In this document: in pieces, positions 52,602-63,604 of the stretch
How the letters are laid out: each line of letters opens with the position of its first letter
Numbering within the stretch: position 1 is the stretch's first letter
Assembly (NCBI GenBank): GCA_024516035.1
Contig: CM044967.1
Location: 1,644,383-1,708,382 of the forward strand
Source of the DNA: Bactericera cockerelli
Lineage: Eukaryota; Arthropoda; Insecta; Hemiptera; Triozidae
Direction of reading: 5' to 3'
Length of the DNA stretch: 64,000 nt
Notes under the pieces: generated by a model
What the model was told of the DNA's origin: nothing
What the model saw: only the letters and a program-made list of their open reading frames with translations
The model's database searches: none
Translations under genes and position numbers: made by a program

Positions 52602-53262
52602 AAATTCGTACTCGAACCACCGGAGCTACTGAAGTGGGTTTAGTAACCCAAGTACCTAACCTTTATGTTTGAGGTATTCAGTCATGTTAATTTATTGTGC
52701 GCATGTATGTGACTATGTGCGCACAACACATTGTACGCTTTATATCTCGAGAACCACTCAATCCACTCATACGATTGAGCTAAAATTTGGTATGGTTGGT
52801 AATGGTACAGTGCGGGCGAGGTCTTACTTGTCCTAACTTGTCCTGGTTTAGAGGGAGGACGAGGGTTGAAACATGTAGGTTGTTATTTTTTCTACATTCA
52901 GTGTCAACTTGTTTGCCAAGAACCAGTCGAACATGTGCTCTTTATTGAGCTTTAAATTGGTAATTGCCTCTGTATGGGTTGCCTCTAGACCGTTAGATAT
53001 GACCGTTGTTATCTATGTAACAGTAGGTAATATAATAATGTAATCTATGTAATCCCACAAAAAAACTACAGTTGAAAAAAGGGCCAAGTTCCAGAACTCC
53101 TATCCAAAAAGTTTTGGAGCAGTGATATCTTGTTTGTGGCCAAGTTATCTTGGTACTAAACCATTTCTTTTTATTATAACCCATTTTTTGAGTTCCTCAT
53201 TTTGTATGTTTTTAACTGCAAACTATCCTCTAACTTGGCTAACAACAACAATGTTAAAAGTA

Positions 53263-53417
53263 TTTTCTACCACCTAACCCTCAGAGTCTTATTATGATGT
53301 GGTTACAAACACAAATTTATGAGGATAAATTCATGCACTGGGTAAGATTCGAACCAACGGATCCCTATGCTACCTGGGTTACCAGACTAGCGCGTTAACC
53401 ACTTGACTACCAGTGCA
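53263..53417 (-). mobile_element. SINE family B (tRNA-headed), 3'-truncated
   Basis: Reverse: TTCTACCACCTAACCCTCAG, TGCACTGGGTAAGATTCG, ACTAGCGCGTTAACCACTTG, CCAGTGCAC. Confidence 0.88.
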
Positions 53418-53927
53418 CGACATAGATAGTTACTGTTTCGTATGTTTCGATTAGTTATACCATGAATAAAGAAAAAGCAAGAATAATAATGATTTATGTT
53501 CATGGTGAAATGTCTTGCGGCGTACATAATGTTTAACATTTAAAAAAATACATTTAAAATCACTTTTTACAGTAATTAATGTAATAGGTACTAAGTAAAA
53601 TTGATCTTGGTTCTGGCAATACTAGTTAGAGAGTAAATATGTAATACATCATTATACAGATATTTACATAGGTATGTATATAGTTACAGGACTACAGGGT
53701 CTTTCTAAATCATGTGCAAATATTACTAAACATGGAAATTGGTATTTTTACAAGGCCACAAAAATGTGCAATAATTTAATTGTTTTATAAAATTTCAAAG
53801 CTCTTATCATGAGATCGCGTGTTGAATTGTTTCTCAAGACGCATTATTCAGTATATTAAATAAGGAAAGTAAAAATTTAACAGAATAATGATGTTATTCT
53901 ACAACTATGTGTTATTTATACTGCCAG

Positions 53928-54206
53928 GTCACCGTGGCAGAGTGAGTTAGCGCGCTAGGCATTGCACGCATGGTGACCTGGGTTCGATACCCAGCGGGGC
54001 AGGATTTTTTCTGCTCTGTTCTTGGGTGTTCGGGGTCCACTCATGCCTCGTGAGGAAAAATGAGTAGCTGCTTCAATGTGAGTAGCGAACAGTGGCGGAA
54101 TTATAGGCAAACATAAGATATTGGGATATTAAAAGATATGGAAAAGTTCTATAATTCTGCGCTACCCACTAAGAATTGTGATATAATAACACAAAGAAAA
54201 CATTAA
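53928..54206 (+). mobile_element. SINE family D (tRNA-headed)
   Basis: Best copy of the family: GGTCACCGTGGCAGAGTGAG, TTAGCGCGCTAGGCATTGC, GGTTCGATACCCAGCG, TCTTGGGTGTTCGGGGTCC, GTGAGGAAAAATGAGTAG, ATAATAACACAAAG. Confidence 0.93.
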
Positions 54207-54224
54207 TTTATTTTCATTTTTTTC

Positions 54225-54605
54225 TTTATACTGCCTGCGTAGAACTAAAGAGTCTCTTTTTTGTTGAAGGCAGGAAAAAATCTTTTAAAGACACGTCTTG
54301 GGCTTACTGCTGGAATAATGGGACTAATTTGAACTAAAAAAAAAAAAAAAAAGAAAGATATTGCACACTTAATATTTGTTATAATCATAATATATACTAT
54401 ATTTATAAGATAATAATTTATTGTCTTTATTCTATATATCTTAACTATATATTTATGTATCTTAACTATATTTCTATATATCTTACCTATATATGTATTA
54501 ATATCAAATAAACATGGGTTTACCCCGTCAATTTATGAAAATTAAAAGTCCTAATCGGACAGTATAAATAAGGCAATATAAGCAATATTATTATTATACT
54601 GATAC
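54225..54605 (+). mobile_element. SINE family A remnant split by a ~215-bp AT-rich insertion
   Basis: The left half ends GCTGGAATAATGGGACTA (~54325); the right half resumes at AGTCCTAATCGGACAGTATA (~54546). The insertion starts with an A17 run. Confidence 0.65.
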
Positions 54606-54692
54606 CGATGTTTCAATTCAATTCAATTTATTTATTGTGAAAAAAATTTCAATACAAAAGTACGTGTTTCACATTAAAGAGATTATAGAAAT

Positions 54693-54815
54693 GGAAGAGA
54701 ATGCCGAAGGCATTATCACCACCCTTGATCAGGCTTTGTTTATATTTATTTCTAACTTGTTACCATGTTCATTGTATATAAAAGATGTAAATAAAGCTTG
54801 ATCCAAATGTTTATA
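54693..54815 (+). mobile_element. Non-LTR retrotransposon 3' tail
   Basis: GGAAGAGAATGCCGAAGGC, ATTATCACCACCCTTGATCA, ATGTAAATAAAGCTTGATCC. Same subfamily as 25545-25640. Confidence 0.7.
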
Positions 54816-54889
54816 AAAAAAAGAATTATAGGAAATATATAATCTAGAAAGAAATATGTTATATTTCTTATATAATGTTATATTTGTCT

Positions 54890-55098
54890 GTCCCGGTAGC
54901 TCAGTGGTAAAGGCGGCACTCTGTGAATCCAGAGGTTCCAGAGGTCGTGGATTCGAAACCCAGCCGGGACATGACAAGTTATCCTCCCATTTGGTATTTT
55001 TACCACTTAATAATATGTCTTGGGCTTACTGCTGGAATAATGGGGCTTCATAGTCCTAATCGGGCAGTATAAATAAGGCAATATTATTATTATACTGA
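54890..55098 (+). mobile_element. SINE family A (tRNA-headed)
   Basis: Head GTCCCGGTAGCTCAGTGG, GGCGGCACTCTGTGAATCC, GTGGATTCGAAACCCAGCC, GGGACA; tail with ATCGGGCAGTATAAATAAGG, (ATT)n. It lies ~260 bp upstream of the first visible exon of the chitin-binding gene. Confidence 0.93.
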
Positions 55099-55358
55099 TA
55101 CTGATTAAATTTAAATATTTAAAATTTAAGTAGAAAGTTATTGCTGGACGACCGACCTTAGTAATGAAATAAAAACTGTTGTTTTTTTATTTATTTATAT
55201 ATATTATTGCTTAGTTTTTGACATTTAAGAAGGAACTTATGTTGATTTTCTTAGAATAAGTAATATAGTTGTAAGACCAACCTTTGTAAAAATTTAATCA
55301 ATAAATACAAATAAAGTTTTTTACTACTACTATACTAATACCGATGTTTGGCTTGCAG

Positions 55359-55620
55359 TGATCATGGCCCAGCCTCTAGGCCCGGCTGGCCCGTCTGGCT
55401 GCCCAGAGCCGTACGGAGTGCAGACCTACCCCCACGACGCTCTGTGTGACCAGTTCTACAAGTGCGAGAACGGAACCCTCACGGAGGAGGTGTGTGAGAA
55501 CGGACTGCTGTACGACGGGACGGGTAATGTGCACAACCACTGCAACTACTACTGGGCCGTCGACTGTGGCAACAGGAAAGCTGATCGTGAGTAGAAAAAA
55601 ATCTGATGTAAACATTACAC

Positions 55621-55664
<44 letters not shown>

Positions 55665-57268
55665 GGGAGATAGGGGAAAAATCTTTTAAAGACACCCGGT
55701 TAACATGGGGAGTAGGATTTCCACCCACTAAAAAACCTATCTCTCTCATTTATAGACAGTGCATCCGGAATCGTTACTTGAACATTACTTCAGATACACT
55801 ACCTCTTGGGCTCACCTTTCTCATTCTCTCATCTCTTGCTTTTTTTTTTATTTTTTTTTTATTTTTTATTAAGAGGGAGATAGGGGAAAAAACGACTGTC
55901 CTTATCAAATTATTTTGCATACCAAATTTCAAGACACTAGCTCTTACCGTTGTCGAGATATCCTGTTTACACACACAGACAGACAGACGTACGGACCAAT
56001 GCTTGAAAACAACTTTTTTGGTATCCTGAGGCTATGATCCGACCAGAAATGTGAAAAACTGGGTAGGTCAAATTTTCGACGAATACAATACTATCCTTAT
56101 AATAGAATAAGGAAAGTAAAAAAGGTTGGGTGGACAAAATGTCATAGGCAATAACCACGCCCTTTATTAAGGCATCGGTATATTGGTTCCCGTCTGTTCC
56201 GGTAGCTCAGTGGTAAAGGTGACACTCTGTGAATCCAGAGATTCCAGGGGTCGTGGGTTCGAAACCCAGCCGGGAAATGACAAATTATCCTCCCATTTGA
56301 GATATTTACCACATCATAATGCGTCTTGGGTTTACTGCTGGAATAATGGGCTTCAGATCTCTAGGCTTCGAACATACAACCTATACCTACGATTGAATTA
56401 AAAAAAAAATTATCTTCCTATTCAAGGTTGGAGTTAGTCCAGAGATGTTTTCCATGCATATGACATTTCACGAGTCATCTCTGTTTTTCATTAACGATTC
56501 ATTCTGCCAAGATTTTAATTTCCTTATTGTTTATAGGTTAAAAAAAATGAGTAAAAAATTTAACCTTTCCACACCTTCAGTAGGAAAACTCGAGTTATGT
56601 AACGCCAAAACAGAAAAAAATAAGCGTGATTCTCTTACGATGAAACATGATTAATTTATACTGCCCAAATAGGACTAATGAGTCTCATTATTCCAGCAGT
56701 GAGCCCAGGACGTATTTTTATGTGGTCGAAATTCCACTTGGGAGGATAACTTTTCATGTCCCGGTTGGGTTTCGAATCCGTGACCTCTAGATTACCAGTA
56801 CGACGCCTAGACCCAGCTGAGCTCCCGGGACAGACACTTTTGTGAGGTATAATAATAATATGGACGCCCAGATCCATTTTCTAAGATCAGGCGACAAAAG
56901 AAGTCATGAGTTTTTACGACAAAGAATATTGATTGCAATTCAGAAAAGCAATGCCGCCTGTGTAATGGGCACAATACCCTCTTCCTCTAGCATGGAGGAA
57001 AGTTTTACATTTTGTAAATTGTATGTTTTCTAAGATTGATAGTCTCATTTCCTAATGTTTTTTTCTTCAGTTGTCCCAATCAACAACGGTCCCTGCCAGT
57101 TCAAGTACGGAATCTACGCCGAGAGCCCTGCCTGCAGCCCCAACTTCCTGAAGTGTGAGGAGGGTTACCCCTACCTCTCCCCCTGTGAGCCGGGCCTGGC
57201 GTATGATGACCGCACCCACAAGTGCAACTGGCCTGACGAGCTCCAGGACATTGGATGTCAACCAGAAG
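55359..57268 (+). CDS. CPAP3/obstructor-type cuticular chitin-binding protein, partial (2 internal exons)
   Basis: Exon 55359-55586 (acceptor GCTTGCAG, entry phase needs two bases) and exon 57071-57268 (donor GTAGTT); both end in phase 1, joined by a GT-AG intron. Exon 1 gives IMAQPLGPAGPSG, probably the end of a signal peptide, then a peritrophin-A (CBM14) domain with Cys spacing 14-5-9-15-7 (CPEPYG...CDQFYKC...CNYYWAVDC). Exon 2 gives a second domain with spacing 12-6-9-12-10 (CQFKYG...CNWPD...GC). Aromatics typical of chitin contact (Y, F, W) are in place. Family knowledge: CPAP3 proteins carry three such domains and bind chitin in the cuticle; the third domain and the exon with the start Met are not found here. 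Exons are GC-rich amid AT-rich introns. The single intron holds two family A SINEs in opposite orientation and poly-T runs. Confidence 0.92.
55610..55890 (+). repeat. Poly-T tract and duplicated AAGAGGGAGATAGGGGAAAA motif
   Basis: T38 at 55623-55660 is followed by AAGAGGGAGATAGGGGAAAA, and a T/A-rich tract at ~55840-55870 is followed by the same 20 bases. This points to a local duplication or two insertions of one element end, within the CPAP3 intron. Confidence 0.8.
56124..56185 (+). mobile_element. Non-LTR retrotransposon 3' tail fragment
   Basis: GGTTGGGTGGACAAAATGTC, ATAGGCAATAACCACGCCC, then TTATTAAGGCA; cut off by the following SINE. Confidence 0.65.
56196..56356 (+). mobile_element. 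SINE family A, 3'-truncated
   Basis: GTTCCGGTAGCTCAGTGG, CACTCTGTGAATCCAGAG, GTGGGTTCGAAACCCAGCC, then the tail up to GCTGGAATAATGGGCTTC. In the CPAP3 intron. Confidence 0.9.
56652..56831 (-). mobile_element. SINE family A (tRNA-headed)
   Basis: Reverse: TTTATACTGCCCAAATAGG, GGGTTTCGAATCCGTGACC, CCCAGCTGAGCTCCCGGGAC. Opposite orientation to the copy 300 bp upstream, so the intron transcript could pair. Confidence 0.9.
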
Positions 57269-57294
57269 GTAGTTTTTCATTAAATTAACTGGTG

Positions 57295-57540
57295 GTTCGG
57301 TGAACTGTAAACCTCACACAGATTCACCTATCGCATTATAAATGTTCAATGAAGCATGAGGACATCGAGATATTTCATTCAATACCCCACTCGATAGGTT
57401 TTAATTAAAAAATATCAACCGGCCCTTTTTTTTGACCTTTTTTCCATTTTTTACCAGAGTGCGGTCCCCTTAGCTTTCACGATCACCAAATTTTACTACT
57501 GAATTCAAATATATTTTCTCAACCAATGTACAAAATTTCA
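57295..57540 (+). repeat. Dispersed repeat (copy 1 of 2)
   Basis: Matches 62045-62330 over ~240 bp (GCATTATAAATGTTCA, GCATGAGGACAT, CCCCACTCGATA, ATATCAACCGGCC, GTGCGG-CCCCTT). Unknown identity. Confidence 0.85.
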
Positions 57541-57564
57541 AGAGCCTTGCTTTATTAAAAATAA

Positions 57565-57771
57565 ATAATAATAATAATACCGCCTTATTTATACTGCCCG
57601 ATTAGGACTATTAAGTCCCATTATTACAGCAGTAAGCCCAAGACATATTATTATGTGGTAAAAATCCCAAATGGGAGGAAAACTTGTCATGTCCCGGCTG
57701 AGTTTCGAACCCACGACCTCTGGAATCTCTGGATTCACAGAGTGCCGCCTTTACCACTGAGCTACCGTGAC
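57565..57771 (-). mobile_element. SINE family A (tRNA-headed)
   Basis: Reverse full copy: GCCTTATTTATACTGCCCG, GAGTTTCGAACCCACGACC, TTTACCACTGAGCTACCG. One mismatch in the acceptor stem. Confidence 0.93.
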
Positions 57772-57896
57772 AGACTAATAGAAAAAACGTTTTCAATTTT
57801 CACCTAAACGGCAAAATGATATAAGGATCTTATCAAAAAAAACATAGATAATATATTAAATAAAAAAAAATATGGAATGGCCTATTTATTAATATA

Positions 57897-58338
57897 CAGG
57901 GTGGTCCAGAAAGTTTGCACCAAAATGATAGGGGTAATAAAAGAGACCATTTCCAACAAAAATATTCCCGGACATTTTCCTTTATTTTTTGTCGTTTTCA
58001 AAATGGCGGCCAAAACGTGTGTTTTTCAAATATTCCGACTTTGGTTGGCTTTTGATTTTTTTATTTTTTTCTGTACCACCTAGAAAAAAACGGATTGCAT
58101 TTTTGAATTGAAAATAAAATTTTAATTAAAATAAGTTAAATTAACCCGTTCAATGTTTTAATGATCAAGCTCATTTAGGCTGTCAACGTTCTGAATGCAC
58201 ATATTTGAAAAACACACGTTTTGGCCGCCATTTTGAAAACGACAAAAAAATAAAGGAAAATGTCCGGGAATATTTTTGTTGGAAATGGTCTCTTTTCTTA
58301 CCCCTATCATTTTGGTGCAAACTTTCTGGACCACCCTG
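57897..58338. mobile_element. TA-flanked hairpin MITE (442 bp)
   Basis: CAGGGTGGTCCAGAAAGT and its complement at the ends, TATA outside both. Arms (~170 bp) are nearly identical inverted copies (CAAAATGGCGGCCAAAAC, ATTCCCGGACATTTTCC). Tc1/mariner-like by duplication. Confidence 0.9.
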
Positions 58339-58488
58339 TATAAAAATATGAGTTGTATTTTTTATACATACCTATTATGTAAAAAAAAATGTAAAAGGGA
58401 TCGGAAGCGCAGGCCTGATTCGAAGCGGACGGAACAGGAAAGAGGCCTTCATGATAACATACACTAATTTATTGATGATATCTTAAAG

Positions 58489-59392
58489 CAACCCCTAGAC
58501 GATCAATATATTGTTCAATATACATTGATCAATACGGGGATTTCACGATTCGTCTCAAACTACCTGAGGTGGCCTTTTTCACAACACGATTCGTCTCAAG
58601 AAAAACAAAACACGATTCGTCTCATAACACGATTCGTCTCAAATACTCAAAAATCGAAAATATATAATATCCCTTTCAAACTATCGCCATAAGAAAAATT
58701 CCCTCTCGCACCAAAAAAAAAATCCCTATAAAATGGCGATGTTCACGATGTTATTGTTTTGAACCAGTAACAGTCATCTATGTTATCAGTGTTTATTTGA
58801 GTGTTTGACAGTAGAAGGCAATGCCTTAGGTTTAAAGTAGGGTTAGGTAAAATGCATAGAAGGCCATGCCTCAAGAATATAGTAGGGTTAGGTAAAATGC
58901 ATAGAAGGCCATGCCTCAAGAATATAGTAGGGTTAGGTAAAATGCATAGAAGGCCATGCCTCAAGAATATAGTAGGGTTAGGTAAAATACGTAGAAGGCC
59001 ATGCCTCAAGAATATAGTAGGGTTAGGGATAATACATAGAAGGCAATGTATTATCCCTAACCTACTTTAAACCTAAGGCAATGCCTTAGGTTTAAAGTAG
59101 GGTTAGGTAAAATGCATACAAGGCCATGCCTCAAGAACATAAGAAAAAATTCCCTCTAAGATGTTTTAAATAAGATGTAATAAAATATCCCTCAATATGT
59201 ACCGTATTTTATTGTCGTACTGAGACGAATCGTGTTGTTTACTTTTTCGCCAAAAAAAATGTTTTGAGACGAATCGTGTGGTCATTTTTATACCTGAAAT
59301 TCCAACCTTTTTAAAAAACCCTTTTTGAGACGAATCGTGATGCGCCCATCAATACGTATTGAAAGGCCATATTGATCGTCTAGAAGGGGTTC
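58489..59392. mobile_element. Palindromic element with CACGATTCGTCTC array and 45-bp repeats
   Basis: Ends ACCCCTAGACGATCAATAT and ATATTGATCGTCTAGAAGGGG are inverted. Inside, CACGATTCGTCTC occurs four times on the left (58544, 58585, 58611, 58627) and three times inverted on the right (59220, 59266, 59325). The middle holds six 45-bp units (AGTAGGGTTAGGTAAAATGC + ATAGAAGGCCATGCCTCAAG, 58836-59140), the last after a small inversion. Confidence 0.88.
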
Positions 59393-60071
59393 AATAATAT
59401 TGACAGCATATTGATAGGATTTTTAATTTTTTTATATTGACGGAACGATATTGATGCTCATATTGACGTCTAGGAACCATATTGAGGCATATTGATCAAT
59501 ATTTGGTCTCAGTTCTGATCGATACGTACTGAATGCATGTGCGGTCCTTTAAATTTTATTTAATTAGTTTTTTTTTTTTTTTTTTTTTTTAAAGAAGTAG
59601 TGAGAAACCATAGAGTTAATATAATACATAGAGATGCCATCTTGAATTTTTTTTTGAACTCTTTGTGAGGCAAACATAATTTTGTTGAAATGACGTCAGT
59701 TTTGGTACGAATTTGATTGTTTACATTTTTTTAACATTAGTTTCCATATGAATTGTGGAAAATTTAAATGTCATTTTTGGCGCTTAGAGCACGAATTTAG
59801 AAAGTGTAAAATCTGCAGATTCAGAGGCCGATCTCGCCCATTGATATAATTATGTTCTCCGTGAAAAATGTCTTTGAAAATGCTGTAATTTGCATTATGT
59901 CTTATTAAGATTTTTAATTTTCTTTTTTTTTATTTTTTTTTTATTTTAGCGCGTACAAGTGAAGATTAAAAACAGAACAAAAGAGAAGTATATTGATGGT
60001 GTATATTGACGTCTAAGAAACATATTGACGGGACCTTCAATAATATTGATCAATACATAATATATTGATTA
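59393..60071. other. No gene; sequence with many ATTGA motifs
   Basis: ATATTGATnn motifs recur at both ends (59393-59520, 59985-60070), suggesting that this stretch is part of a larger AT-rich element together with 58489-59392. The middle is AT-rich with a T22-like run near 59570. Confidence 0.45.
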
Positions 60072-61074
60072 ATCCCCCAAAAAATATCACTTCGTGACAT
60101 AAAAAAGTCCCGCCAAGTCGTTCCCCAAAAATATTTCAGTTCCCAAATTCATCCCTCCCTCCCTCCCTTCCCAAAAACTATATTAGTATTTGTGACCTCC
60201 CCCAAAAAAATTATTGAAATCAATTTATGGCCCCGCCTTTTATTCATTCACCTAAGTGCAACAGTATACTTATTAATAGCCTCCCCTCTCTCTTTCTTCT
60301 AATGTCCTCTTTCTTTTGTTCCTTGTTGCATGTTGGAATGTTTCCTTTACAAACTCAGAACTTAAGTCTTATTTCCTTGCTCCTTTCACCGACTTGGGCT
60401 CTTGGCGGAGTACCACTAACTGGGAATGATAAATATATGAATCTAATAGACAGTGCTCTTTTTAAAGAATTAAAAAGAGATAATTTAACATAGTGGTTCT
60501 TATGGAGAACAGGAAATGAGAAGTCTAGCCGACCGCGACCCAAGGGTGCATTATCTGTATCTAAGTCGCAAAATATCTGCCACCAACGAGGATTGGACCA
60601 TCAGAACAAGTCACGATTCCGGCTCATTTCCAAGGATCACATGTTTACATATATGTCTACATTTATATAATTATAATCTTAGAAAAAAACCAAGACATCA
60701 TTTTCTTTGGCTAAGAACGGACCTGCTTGGTGGTACTCCGCCAAGAGCCCAAGTCGGTGAAAGGAGCAAGGAAATAAGACTTAAGTTCTGAGTTTGTAAA
60801 GGAAACATTCCAACATGCAACAAGGAACAAAAGAAAGAGGACATTAGAAGAAAGAGAGAGGGGAGGCTATTAATAAGTATACTGTTGCACTTAGGTGAAT
60901 GAATAAAAGGCGGGGCCATAAATTGATTTCAATAATTTTTTTGGGGGAGGTCACAAATACTAATATAGTTTTTGGGAAGGGAGGGAGGGAGGGATGAATT
61001 TGGGAACTGAAATATTTTTGGGGAACGACTTGGCGGGACTTTTTTATGTCACGAAGTGATATTTTTTGGGGGAT
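60072..61074. mobile_element. Foldback element: 345-bp apparently identical inverted arms, 313-bp loop
   Basis: Arms 60072-60416 and 60730-61074 are reverse complements with no mismatch that I could find by eye; both arms encode the same 63-residue frame in mirror orientation. Arm ends start ATCCCCCAAAAAATATCAC. The loop (60417-60729) is unrelated unique sequence. No clear target duplication. Confidence 0.9.
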
Positions 61075-61850
61075 CTTATAACTTTTTGTAGTGGCCCTGC
61101 ATAGGTGTGGGGTGTATGATACATGTTGTTTCAATATAAAACTATTTAACATATTAAATAATGACTTTTAAGGAACAAGTGTTGATAAATGAAACAGTTT
61201 GAATGTAAAGATAAAGATTTTAGTTTGATATTCATACCTAAGCACAGTATCCTTCTTCAAATTATTCTTTCACCTAAAAAGTAGATATGCGACTTTTGAC
61301 TCATCTGGGAGAGTGTAATATACTAGATACTGAATATCTATACACCAACTTGGTTCTGAGCTCTGAAAATGATCCTTTTCCCAATTAAGGGCCAAATGTC
61401 CCTTTTAGGATAATAGAACAATAAAAAAGCACACCTACCACTCACGAGAAAAAAATTTGCCATCGTTTGTGAAAATTGGTCTAGTAGTTTTGGCTATAGA
61501 GCGGTCAACGTGAAAGAAGAATCAGAAAATGATGAAAAAAAATGACGTTTTTAAAGTTTGGTTTTCTCCACCTTAACTCAAACGATTTTGATGGTTCTTT
61601 TTTCAAAGCTCGTCTTTATCGTGCCCCAATCTATATTTATTTATAGTCTGATTTCCTTCATCACTTGTACTTTTTTTCCTACAACTACAAGAATTGTGCT
61701 AATTTTGCTCTGGCGTATAATATCACTTGGTAACGCCCGAATTACTTCGACTTGGAGGTTCGGAGCGCTACCGCGCTCCTAAATTATAAATTTTTATTAT
61801 TATAATAATGATAGCATTTTATTATTATAATAATGTTCTCGCCTTATTTA
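61075..61850. other. No gene seen
   Basis: Chance frames only. At ~61440-61510 there is the kind of sequence (GGTCTAGTAGTTTTGGCTA) that precedes CAGACAGACA tails in decayed insect elements. Confidence 0.4.
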
Positions 61851-62545
61851 TGAGACAGACAAACGAAAGCCAAATCGTCCAGTATGCAAGTTAAAACAGA
61901 ACCCCTTAGTGAGGTTGCTTCGCTCCCTCACTGTGTTCGGTTCATAATAGTATGTCCTACATTGTGTAACGTCAATATTATTATTTTTTGGTTTTCTTTT
62001 ACATGGCAGGGTTCTCCTTAAAGAAACTCTTCCATCCAACAATAACTAGTGTTTCTTTGAACAGTAAACCTCAAACAGATTCAACTATAGCATTATAAAT
62101 GTTCATTCGAGCATGAGGACATGGAGACCTTTTATTTAATTCCCCACTCGATAAGTTTTCTATAAAACATATCAACCGGCCTTTTTTATTTTTTTGGCCC
62201 TATATCGATTTTTTACCACAGTGCGGCCCCCTTGGGTTTCACGATTTCCGAATTTCACTGATGAACTTTTATATATTTTTCAACGACTCAAGAGTGTTAC
62301 TAAAAAAAAAAATCGTTTTCATTTTTCACCAAGACGGCCCCCATTTGGCCTCGAGTGGTCTACTTAAAGTAGAAGTAAAAATTTAGGATTAGAAAATAAA
62401 CATGTACCTATACAAAATTTCATCAATTTTGAAGAATCCGTTCGGGAGCTATCGCAGAACAGACAAACAGACAAACGAAAGCTAATTCGTCCAGTACCCA
62501 AGTTAAAACAGAACCTCACTTAGTTTCTCACTGTGTTCGGTTAAT
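61850..62545 (+). repeat. Dispersed repeat (copy 2 of 2) with duplicated CAGACAAACGAAAGC ends
   Basis: The core 62045-62330 matches 57295-57540. It is bracketed by two direct copies of a CAGACAAACGAAAGCxAAxTCGTCCAGTA block (61855 and 62468), each followed by AAGTTAAAACAGAACC. The brackets suggest one element interrupted by another. Confidence 0.7.
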
Positions 62546-62660
62546 TATGTTTAAAAGAAGGTGAGATAACAAGCGAGACCCTCCCTCAAGTCGAAGAACG
62601 ATTAGAGACATAGTCCGGGTTATTCTAAAATTAATCCCGTTTCATAAATTGGCCCTTTGT
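62545..62660. mobile_element. Short palindromic MITE, family L (diverged)
   Basis: CCCTCAAGTCGAAGAACGATT, AATTAATCCCGTTTCATAAA; compare 34.0 and 44.2 kb. Confidence 0.55.
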
Positions 62661-62764
62661 CACAGATTTTTACAAGGATACTGTGTGGTGCCATTCATTT
62701 TATTCAGATGGGCCCCTCAACTGGTTCAAATAGTGGGTACACCCTGAACATATTTCCTTAATTT

Positions 62765-62870
62765 ATGTCAGATATAATAATTAGGACTTTTAAGTCCCAT
62801 AATTCCAGCAGTATGCCCAAGATGTATTATTTTGTGGTAAAAATCCCAAATAGGAGGATAACTATGTATT
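62765..62870 (-). mobile_element. SINE family A, 3' fragment
   Basis: TTAGGACTTTTAAGTCCCAT, CCAGCAGTATGCCCAAGATG, TTTTGTGGTAAAAATCCC; no head. Confidence 0.75.
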
Positions 62871-63104
62871 TTTACAATTAATTTCTGTGAAGGAATACTG
62901 AGAACGAAGTTTGTTGTGTTGTTCAAGTAATAAATGTGTGAAAATATTTTTTTTTTTTTTTTTACTGTTAATTTTTTATTTTATATCATAACTGAGGTAC
63001 AACACAACCCACAACAAAAAGGTTAATAGTACCTCATAAACTCACTAAATTTAATGTAAATTATGTAAAACTAAAATAAGTAAAGAGTATTTTGTTAATA
63101 AAAA

Positions 63105-63190
63105 GAAAATATCACAAGTCCCAGCTCGAACCCGCGGAACTCTAGCTTAATCAGTGCCACCTTAACCACTGAGCTAACTAGACTTGTATT
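63105..63190 (-). mobile_element. tRNA-like head of another SINE (family F)
   Basis: Minus strand: CTAGTTAGCTCAGTGGTTAAG, GGTGGCACTGATTAAGC, GCGGGTTCGAGCTGGGAC. Acceptor-like ends (AGTC...GGGACTT) pair poorly; probably a decayed head. Confidence 0.6.
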
Positions 63191-63604
63191 TCTATTACGT
63201 GGTGTTTGCAACACATAAAAGCTTCACTTTATCTCGTACTTTGTATAATAAACTTTTTAGCGGCCAGTGAAAGAAATATTTACTAGAGAGAATTGGATAG
63301 GGAGGGAAGCCTTTCACTTCCTATGTACCTAACATTCCTAATTAGGAATAGGTATTAGGTAGTGTAGGGGCTTTTACAAAGTTTTCTATGAAACTTCTAC
63401 ATTGCCCACTTAGAAAGGTCCCCAAACATTTATGACATTCATGTTACACATACATAATTATTATGTAACATTGGGTACTAGAGATTTTTTTTTTACATTT
63501 TTGAACCTAATTTAACCAACATTTTAGAAGAAAAAAAAATCTTGTCTTTTTCACTCCTTGGGCATTACAGGTTTATTATAGCTATGTATGTATGAAATTA
63601 TTTG

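Noticed and set aside
58743..59070. Repeat proteins encoded on both strands
   Set aside because: They arise because the 45-bp unit is a multiple of three and lacks stops; no start context or other evidence of coding.
58836..59140. Telomeric (TTAGG)n sequence
   Set aside because: GGGTTAGG occurs once per 45-bp unit, not as tandem pentamers.
60227..60493. A real 88-codon protein gene
   Set aside because: It lies in the arm of a perfect palindrome and the same frame exists mirrored in the other arm; composition is Leu/Ser-rich with no family features.
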